Positions 9,517-19,600 of a DNA stretch of 64,000 bases are shown piece by piece; position 1 is the stretch's first letter, and every line of letters starts with the position of its first letter. Source of the stretch: JABSOG01 sp041583135 (GTDB lineage: Bacteria > Pseudomonadota > Gammaproteobacteria > Enterobacterales > Alteromonadaceae); NCBI GenBank assembly GCA_041583135.1, contig JBFHGJ010000008.1:42010-106009 (forward strand), read 5' to 3'. The translations under genes and the position numbers were made by a program. The notes beneath the pieces are model-generated. The model did no database searches and was not told where the DNA came from. It saw nothing but the letters and a program-made list of their open reading frames with translations.

Positions 9517-10673
9517 AGTTTTTCCTTGCGCTCATCGCTTGCCAAGGCCACCTCATTGACCGCCATGCCCGGATGGGGGTTCTCCGGCACCGAGACCACC
9601 AATTTGTCACGCTGTTCAAAGCCCTGTTGGATGATGGCAAAGCCCCCTTCGTTACGCAAGGTGACCACCCCTCGAAGGGCCAGCTGGTTTTGTGGGGTCA
9701 TGGTCCATACCTGATTGTTGCTCACCAGATATTCGGGGATCTTATACACCCGCTCAAGTACCCTGCCGTTTATCTCAACCTCGACGTAATCACCAAACTG
9801 TAACGACTGACCATCTTGACGTTGCTCATAAAGCTTATCGACTGTGACTATCAGGCTATTGGCACGGGTACGGTTATCGGTTAACTTCAAACTGCGTGAT
9901 AGTCGGCCGCTGACAAAAAAGTCGCTGTTGGGCAGATGCACCTTCACCTGTTGACCATCGATTTGCACCGGTAAAAAGCGGCTATCGAACTTGGCAATCG
10001 GCACTTCGATTTCCGCCTTATCAATGTTGTACAACGTCGCCACGGCGCTACCGATAGCGACAAACTGACCGAGGCCGATATTGCGCTCAACCACCAAAGC
10101 GTTATACGGCGCTTTGATGGTGGTGCTGTCGAGGTTTTTCTGGGCGAGTACCACTGCCGCTTCGGCCGCTAAAACCTCGCCGTAGGCGCTGTTGATCTGC
10201 GGCTCGCGCAAAAACAGTTTATTTTGGTCTTGGGCATTGATGCGCTCCAATTCGCTTTTGGCCACTTTTGAGCGGCCAAGCTCTTGCTCCAACACCGCCT
10301 TGGCACGGAGCAGTTCCGACTGGGCGTTTTTGAGCTCGGCGACATAACGGCTGTCTTCGAGTTTAAACAGCACCTCTCCTTGTTTGACCACGCCACCTCT
10401 GACAAAGCCATCAGCCCAAGCGACCACCGTACCGCTGACGCGAGTAGACAGTGCCGTGACCTCGGCTGGCATTACCTCACCGAACCCTTTGATTTTGGTT
10501 TCATGGGCCACTTGGCGAATTGGCGAGGTGGTAATATTGGCGCTCAGCACATTCACCGCACTGGTTACCGGGCTTTGTTGCGCGCTTAGGCGAAAACCAA
10601 TAAATGTCGCCGCCGTCACCAAAACAATGCAAGTGGGAAAAACCAGATTTTTGATCACAGTGCTTTTTGTCAT
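9513..10673 (-). CDS. RND efflux pump periplasmic adaptor (membrane fusion protein)
   Basis: This 386-residue HlyD/AcrA-type adaptor has an N-terminal membrane anchor at about residues 8-28. Next come a lipoyl half-motif (VSGTVVAWADGFVRGGVVKQ), a coiled-coil hairpin (about 110-170) and the second lipoyl half (APYNALVVERNIGLGQFV). A beta-barrel and a membrane-proximal domain close the protein. It links the RND permease to an outer-membrane channel. ATG at 10673 overlaps the TGA of the thioesterase-bearing NRPS, so it is translated with the synthetase. Confidence 0.93.
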   Translation of the reverse strand: MTKSTVIKNLVFPTCIVLVTAATFIGFRLSAQQSPVTSAVNVLSANITTSPIRQVAHETKIKGFGEVMPAEVTALSTRVSGTVVAWADGFVRGGVVKQGEVLFKLEDSRYVAELKNAQSELLRAKAVLEQELGRSKVAKSELERINAQDQNKLFLREPQINSAYGEVLAAEAAVVLAQKNLDSTTIKAPYNALVVERNIGLGQFVAIGSAVATLYNIDKAEIEVPIAKFDSRFLPVQIDGQQVKVHLPNSDFFVSGRLSRSLKLTDNRTRANSLIVTVDKLYEQRQDGQSLQFGDYVEVEINGRVLERVYKIPEYLVSNNQVWTMTPQNQLALRGVVTLRNEGGFAIIQQGFEQRDKLVVSVPENPHPGMAVNEVALASDERKEKL

Positions 10674-13600
10674 TGTGAAATTCCTTTATTGATGATAGCC
10701 GAGATAGTCTCGGCACTGTTGCCTGTTAGCATCGTGAAATGATCGCCCTGAACTTGATGGCAATCGCGGCTGACGCCCGGCAATTGTTGTTCGATATAAT
10801 CCATATAACCGCTTAGGTCATACGGGCTTTGCAGCGCAAATACCTGAGTGATGGCCACAGGCGCCGTTAAGACCGGCTTAAATCCGGCAAACAGCTCTAC
10901 CTGGTGGCGATAAAGTTCAAGCAAATGCAGCTCAAGGTCGATAGCGGCAAGTTTTTGTGCCATCGCCCGATGGCCATCACCTGCGGCCGTAAGTTGCTGC
11001 TGTTCAAAGTAGGTATCGAGCAATACCAAACGCAGCTGCACACCTTTGCTTTGGAGTGCATCGGCCAAGGCCAACGCCAGTGCGCCGCCATAGGAGTGGC
11101 CCACCAAGGTCAGCGATTTGCTCGAAAGCGGCTCAAGTGCCTTAACAAAGGCGGCAACGTTCTGGGCAATAGTGGCAAAGCCCTGCTCCCCGGCGATCAG
11201 CCCCTGATGACGCAACACGCCAATCTCCAGCTGTCCCTTGCGGCTTTGGCTGAGCTGACCGATGATCTCGCTAAAGTCGCGCTCGTCGCTCGCCACACCG
11301 GGAATGAACACCACAGCATCAACCGCACCATCAACCGGGTGTAGTCTGTTAAGCAGCGGGGTATTGTCCAATCCACTGTCCATTTTTTCAAGCATTATTG
11401 CTTGGGCTTTGATTGTGGTATGGCTAAACAGCTGAGCAAGACGACACGGCTTGGCAAAGGTTTGATGAACCTTGCAAAGCAGCTTAACACTCAATAGCGA
11501 GTGACCGCCCAAATCAAAGAAGTTGGCGCTGGTGCTGATGCGCGCAGCGTCAAGCCCCAGCAATTCGGCCCAAATGGCCAGCAATGCCCGTTCGGTATCA
11601 TTTACAGGGGCCTCAAAAGCCTGGGTCAAAGCGCTACCATCAGGTGCCGGTAAGGCTTTTCTGTCGGTTTTGCCGTTTGGCGTCAATGGCCACTGGTCAA
11701 TCACCATGATGATCCCCGGCACCATATACTCAGGCAAACTCAAAGCCAGCTGCGCTTTTATCGACGCCACCAAATCAGCCTGCTGCTCGGTATCAATGGC
11801 TTGCTTGGGCTTAACATAGGCCACCAGCTCCTGCACCTGCTGGATGGTTTTATCCATTACCAACGCCGAATCGACACATTCCAATGCCCCGAGTTTTGCC
11901 TCAACCTCACCGAGCTCAATCCTAAAGCCGCGAATTTTTACCTGATGGTCGATACGGCCAATGAAGGCCAAGTTGCCATCTGGCAAGTAGCGCACCAAAT
12001 CGCCGGTGCGATAAAGTCGCTTAGGGCTAGCGGCCTTGTTGGGCTGATAGAATGGATTGTCGATATAACGCTCGGCAGTTAACTCGGCGCGGTTCATATA
12101 TCCCCTTGAGATACCATCGCCACCCAAATACAGCTCTCCGGCCACACCAAATGGCACCAACTGTTGTTCGCCATCAAGGATGTAGCCGCTGCTGTTGGCA
12201 ATAACCTTGCCGATATGGGGCGCATCATCGAGGTGTTGTTCAAAGCGGGCGTAGGTTGAATAGGTGGTATCTTCCGACGGCCCATAAAGATTACAGACCG
12301 CAAGTTGTGGGTATTGTTCGAGCAAGCCGTTGACCAGCGAACCTCTAAGGGCTTCACCGGCAAGGTTGACCACTTTGACACTGCTTGGTAACGCTTGCAT
12401 TTTTAGCAGTGCGTCCATCGCAGAAGGTACGGTATTGACGAGGCTAATATCACCGACATACGGGCTGTCGATAAGGTCAAGCACATTGCGCACGACTCTA
12501 AGGGTAGTCCCGGCGCTTAGTGGTAGAAACAGCTCATACACCGACAGGTCAAAGTTCAACGAGGTCGAGGCCAAAACTACGGCCAATTCTTCTTGGCTGT
12601 AGACATTCAGGCCCCAGTTGAGCATCGCCACGGTATTGCGGTGTTCAATCATCACCCCTTTAGGCTGACCGGTTGAGCCTGAGGTATAGATCACATATGC
12701 CAGATGATCTGGCCGTACCATAGTGTGTTCGGCGGCGATATTATCTTTGGGATACTGGGCGCTCCAGTGATCTTCGCCTGCGATACCGTCTAAGGTCAAA
12801 ATGGTGCCGCCAAAGCCGGTCAATACGCCCTGTACTTGGCGCTGACTGAGCACGACCTCAAGCTCGGCATTTTCCACCATATAGCTTAGACGGTCTTGCG
12901 GGTAATTGGGGTCAAGGGGCACATAGGCGCCACCGGCTTTCAAAATCGCCAAGATCCCCACCACCATTTCTATTGAACGCTCGACACATACGCCAACCAC
13001 TTTATCTGGCACGATATGATGATGCTCTTTGAGGTAGTGGGCCAAACGATTGGCTTTGGCATTAAGCTCAAAATAACTTAGCGACTGGTTTTCGAATACC
13101 ACCGCACACTGATGCGGATTGGCTTTAACTTGGCGTTCAAAAAACTGATGAATGCAAAGACTTTGATCATACTCCAGCCCATTGTCGTTTAGGGTATAGA
13201 GCAAATGCTCACGCTCAGCGGACGACAGTATACTGACGTCTCCCAGCCCTTTAGCCTCGGCTAACCCTTCGAGCAATCGGCAAAGATGGGCATTGAGCTG
13301 CTCAATATATTGTGGCGCAAACAGGCTGACGTCATAAGTCCAGCTAAGACCAACGCCCTTATCGGAAATACTCAAATCGACGGTCAGATCAAATTTCGCC
13401 TGCACCACATCCGATTGAAATGGCGCCAACTCAACGCCGGGCAAATTGAAGCCCTTGTGGCTATCGTCTGCGGCCAAAGCAAAATCGCTGGTGGTGGTCA
13501 ACATGATCTGAAAAACAGGACTGTGTGCCGTGCTTCTTGGCGCCTTGATGCGCTCAACCAGCTGTTCAAACGGCACGTCTTGATGAGACTGGGCCGCCAA

Positions 13601-16600
13601 ATGCACAGCTCTGACATGGCCAAAATAGTCATCCAGCGATGGTTGCTCGGTATTGACCCTTAGCACCATGGTATTGACAAAAAAGCCGATTAGCGGCTCC
13701 AGTTCGCTTTGTAAGCGGTTGGCCACCGGCGTGCCTATCACGATATCGTGGCTATTGCTGTGTTTGGACAACAACAAAGACAAGGCGCCATGTAACAACA
13801 TAAACGGCGTCAACTTGTGCGCTTTGGCAAGGCTTAACAGGGATTGGGCAGTTGTCGCCGATAGCTCGCCTTTGATGTTCGCCCCTTGGTGCTGTTTGAC
13901 CGGCGGACGCGGATAACTGAGCGGCAAACTGTGCACCACCGGCAGTTCGTCAAGCTGCTGCGCCCAATAATCGAGCTGGGTTTGCAACACCTCGCCCGAT
14001 AGGTGCTCACGCTGCCACATGGCATAGTCGGCATACTGAACGGGCAAGGGTTTTAGCGGATCAGGCTGACCTTGGCTGTAAGCCAGATATAGCTGATAAA
14101 GCTCTTTAAGTAAGACATCTAGCGACCAGCCGTCAGAGGCAATGTGATGCATGTTGATCAGCAGCACGCCACGGGCATCACCTTGTCTTAGGTAGCTGAC
14201 CCGCAGCATCAAATCTGCGCTTAAATCAAATGCGCCGAGCATTTCAGCCTTCACCAACGCCTTACTCTGCTGCGTCAATCCTTCGCCCTCAAGTGCCGTT
14301 AGGTCATGCTCGGTGATGGTAAAATCAAGCTCATCGACAGGGCGAATGTGTTGCAGCGTCTGACCATCACGCTCGATATACACCGTTCTTAGCACTTCAT
14401 GGCGTGTAATAATGGTGGTGAACACTTGCGTCAAAAGCGCAATATCCAATGCTCCTTCGACGCTCAGCACCAACGGCATATTATACTCGGCCGAACCACC
14501 TTGAAGATTGTCGATAAACCACAAGCGCTGCTGGGCAAACGATAGGGCTGCGGTATCCCCCTCACGAATGCCGGCTTGAAGCGCTGGGCGCTCGGACTGT
14601 TCGCTATTTTGGCTGATTTGCTCGGCCAACGCCTCGATGGTTGGGCTATCGAAAATGCTTTGAATAGCCAGTTCGGTGTTAAAACCGGTTCTTATTTCGC
14701 TAACCAAGCGAATTGACAGCAAAGAATGACCACCCAATTCGAAGAAATTGGCATAAATGGAGATAGTTTCTGGCGCTTGGTTAAACAGTTTACCCCAGAT
14801 CTCCGTCAGCCCCAGCTCGATGTCGTTACGCGGTGCCACATAGGTGACATTGAGCGCACTGCTATCTGGCTCAGGCAAGGCCCTTTTATCGATTTTACCG
14901 TTTGGTGTAATAGGCCAGCGTGCAACCACCATAATGACGCTCGGCACCATATACTCAGGCAAGGTGTGAGCCAATGTCTGTTTAACGGCGGCGATATATT
15001 CCGGGTATTGCTCATCAGTCAGCGCATCGGCCGGTTTAACATAGCCTACCAATTGGTCAGAGCCAGCCAGGGTTTTCGCCATCACCAAAGCAGAATCGAC
15101 CTGTGGCAACAATCCTAACTGAGTTTCCACTTCACCGAGTTCAATCCTAAAGCCGCGAATTTTCACCTGATCGTCAATCCGGCCGACAAATTCCACCTTG
15201 CCGTTTGGCAACAGCCGCACAAGGTCGCCCGAAGCATAAAGCTTGGCAGAACTGTTGGCCATGGCAGGGTCGTAATACGGATTGTCGATAAAGCGCTCCG
15301 CGCTCAGCTCGGTTTGATTGAGGTAACCCCGCGCCAAACTATCGCCACCGATATACAGCTCGCCCATAGAGCCTTTTGGCACAAGGCGCTTAGCGCTATC
15401 GAGCACCAGATACTGCACATTGGCATTAGGCCCGCCAATGCTGATGTGATCGTCACCTACTAATTGGGTCATTGAGCTACAGATGGTGATCTCTGTCGGT
15501 CCATAGGCATTGATAAAGCGTACTTTGTCTTTCCATTTATCCGCCAGATGGCGGTCGCAGGCTTCACCGCCGACAATCACGTATTGCAACGCAGCAAACC
15601 CTAAAGGCTCAACCAAAGACAACATCGAAGGGGTCATCATCAAGTGGGTCAAACGCTCAATTTGCGACAGCTCACGCTGATAGTCGCTATCGGCGCAAAG
15701 CACCAGCTCGCCACCATGACTTAAGGTCATAAAAATGACCCAGGTCGCGGCGTCAAAACCAATCGACGTGGCCTGATAGAACACGCTTTGGTGGTTCACG
15801 GCAAAACGGGTTGCGGTATCAACTATGGTATTGGTCAGCCCTTGATGTTCTATCATCACCCCTTTCGGGCGACCGGTAGAGCCTGAGGTATAGATCACAT
15901 AGGCCAAGTGGCCGACATGCAAACCAAGTTCTCCAAGGCTTAAGTTCTCTGCGCTGTAGCGCTCATATGGATGGTTGTTCTGGGCGATATCATCTAGTGA
16001 AACAATCGCCCCTTGATAATCGCCTAAGACATTTTGTACTTGGGCTTTACTGAGCACCACATCAAGGGCCGCATCTTCAAGCATATAGCTCAGTCTATCT
16101 TGCGGATAGCTTGGGTCGAGCGGCACATAGGCAGCGCCTGACTTTAATATCGCCAACAAGCCCACCATCATTTCAATCGAGCGCTCGGCGCAGATACCGA
16201 TGAGGGTATCTGGCGTCACCTGATGATTTGCCCGCAGGTAATGGGCCAGTTGGTTGGCTTTGGCATTGAGCTGGCGATAACTAATCGACTCAGATTGAAT
16301 GCTCACGGCGATATTATCTGGATACTGCTCGGCCTGCTGCTCAAACAGCTGATGAATGCATTTGTCCTTCGGATAATCTTTGGTGGTGTGATTGAGCTCA
16401 TCAAGTAGGTGCGACACGTCATTGTCAGATAACAACGGCAGTGTCAGCAAAGACTGATCCGCTGCGCCTTGGCTTTGTGCCAATGCACTAAGCAAGGTGC
16501 ACATATGCTCATTGAGCTGCTCGATATGTTGCTGGCTAAATAGGCTGACATCATAAGTCCAGCTGAGGCCGACCCCCTGCTCTGAAATACTCAAATCGAC

Positions 16601-19600
16601 ATTCATATCGAACTTGGCCTGCACCACATTTGAGCGATAAGGGGCTAAGCTCACCCCGGGCAAGTTCAAACCGGCATCACCTGTATTAAGGCCATAGTCG
16701 GTATTGGTGGTCAGCATGATCTGAAACAGCGGGCTGTAGTTGGCGCTTCTTGGCACCTTTAAGCGCTCAACCAACTGTTCAAACGGCACGTCTTGGTGAG
16801 ACTGAGCCGCCAAATGAACCGCGCGAACATGGCTCAGGTACTGTCCTAAATCTTGCTGCTCGGTATTAACCCTCAGCACCAAAGTATTGACGAAAAAGCC
16901 GATCAGTGGCTCAAGCTCTGCCTGAAGTCGGTTAGCGACCGGAGTACCAACGACGACATCATGGCTGTTGCAGTGCCTTGCCAGCAACAATGAGAATGCA
17001 CCGTGCAGCAACATAAATGGCGTCAAGCGGTGAGCTTTGGCAATATTGAGCAGCGATTTGGCAATATCGCCATCGAGCACGCCATTGACCACAGCCCCTT
17101 GATGCTGTTTGACTGCCGGACGTGGATAGTCCAGCGGTAGACGATGAACAGCCGGCAGCTCATCTAGCTGCTGCGCCCAATAACTGAGCTGCGCATCAAG
17201 CACCTCACCGGCCAAATGGTGACGCTGCCAATGGGCAAAATCGCCATATTGCACCGCCAGTGGCGGCAATGAATGGCTGTGGCCTTGGGCATAAGCCTGA
17301 TACAAGGCGAAAAACTCTTGGGTCAGAATTTCCATCGACCAGCCGTCACAGGCGATATGATGCATATTTAAGATCATCACACCGCGATCGCGGCCTTGTG
17401 CGATATAGCTAACCCGCAGCATCAGATCCGTCGCCAAATCAAACGGCGCCACCATTTGTTCACTGACCAAACGCTGCACTTCATCTTGTTGTGACTGCCC
17501 AGATAAGGCGCTGAGATCGAATCTGCCTAGGCTAAAATCAATGTCATCAAAAGGGCGGATCCGCTGAAAGGTTTGTCCGTCTTGTTCTAAGTAAACGGTT
17601 CTGAGCACCTCATGGCGCTCGATAATGGTGGCGAAAACCTTACTCACAACAGCTAAATCCAGCTGCCCGGCAACCTCCAGCACCATCGGCATATTGTACT
17701 GTGCCGAGCCACCTTGCAGGTTGTCGATAAACCACAAGCGCTGCTGGGCAAAAGATACCGGCAAAATATCACTGTCTCTGGCCACTTTGCTCAATGGTGC
17801 GCGGGCCACGCGCTGAGCGCTTTGCGCAATTTGCTCGGCCAGTTGCTGCAATACCGCATTGTCAAAGACCTCGGCAATGGACAGTTCAACCGATAACTTG
17901 GCGCGAATGTCCGACACCAAGCGAATACACAGCAATGAATGACCGCCCAAGTCAAAGAAGTTGGCCGTGGCACTGATCACAGTCGGGTCGATATGCAAAA
18001 GCCCGCCCCAGATATCTGCCAACGCCTGCTCGATGTCATTGCTCGGCGCAACAAACTGTCCTTGCAAGATATTGGCATCTGGCTCAGGTAACTGTTTTTT
18101 ATCGATTTTGCCACTGCGGGTCAAAGGCCAGTTATCGATGAGCATGATAACATCAGGCACCATATAGTTGGGCAGCGTTTGTGCCAAAGCGGTTTTCACC
18201 TCGCCGATGTAATCGGAGATCTGCGCCGGTTTGACAGCTGTGGTCGGTTTCACGTAGCCGACCAATTGCGGCGCACCGGCTAACGCTTTTGCCACAACCA
18301 CGGCACTATCGACGCCGGCGAGGTTGGCGAGCTGCACTTCCACCTCGCCAAGCTCAATTCTAAAACCACGGATTTTAACTTGCGCATCGCTGCGGCCGAT
18401 AAATTCAATGTTGCCGTCACTGTCAAAGCGCACCAAATCGCCGCTCTTGTATAGCCGAGCGTTTTGCTGGTCGCCCTTGGCAAATGGATTGGCAATAAAG
18501 TGGGTTTGGTTCAGCTCGGGGCGATTGAGATAGCCCCGGGCAACCCCGGCGCCACCGATGTATAGCTCGCCAACAGCGCCGTGAGGCATCAATTGCCCTT
18601 GAGCGCCTAAGATATATAAGTGAGTATTGGCAACCGCTTGACCTATGGTGACCTTATCGGCATGGGTAAGATCGGCAAAACAGCTGTTGACTGTGGTTTC
18701 CGTTGGGCCATAGGCATTGATAAAACGGGTTTTGGCGTTGTGACTGAACTGTTTAAACAAGGCGAAGTTGGCGCTGTCGATGGCCTCGCCACTTGAGATC
18801 AAGTCAATCTTAGGCACCCCAGCCACTTTGACGATTAACGCCAAAAGCTGCGGTGTGGTATTGACGATGCCGATGTTGTGCTGGGCAATCAGCGCAACAA
18901 TGGCTTGTGGATCTTTGGCCTGTTGCGGTTTTGGCACGATGAGCTTGGTGCCGGTCGCCATTAGGTAAATGCCCTTTAATGACGCATCGAAGAAAAACGA
19001 CGATAGCCACAACCAGCCGTTTTCTATCGGGTTGTGACATAGCTGCAACTGGGCTGCAAAGCCATGGCCAAAATTGACCACATTGCGGTGTTCGGTGAGC
19101 ACCCCTTTGGGCATACCGGTAGAGCCTGAGGTATAGATCACATAAGCGAGGCATTCAGGAGTCACCCCTGAGCTATCGCGACTGATATCCGTTTGTGGAT
19201 ATTCACTAAAATCATGGGTCGCGTCGGTGCCAAGACCATCGAGCGCAACGAACTGGCCCTGATACTCACTTAGCGACTCACCCATCGATTGCGCTAAGGC
19301 ACTTGTGGTCAGCACCACTTTCAGTTCGGCATCCGTTAAAATATGCATCAAACGCTGTGGCGGATGAGCCGGATCTAACGGCACGTAGGCGCCACCGGCT
19401 TTCATAATGGCCAGTAACCCTATCACCATCTCATGTGAGCGGTCTAACCATAAGCCTACAAGGGTATCTGGGGTGATCTGATGTTGACTTCTTAAGTAAT
19501 GGGCCAGCTGATTGGCTCTTTGGTTAAGCTCGCCGTAACTTAAGGCAATATCATCATACACCAGTGCAACTTTATCCGCTTCGGCCTTCACTTGCCGCTC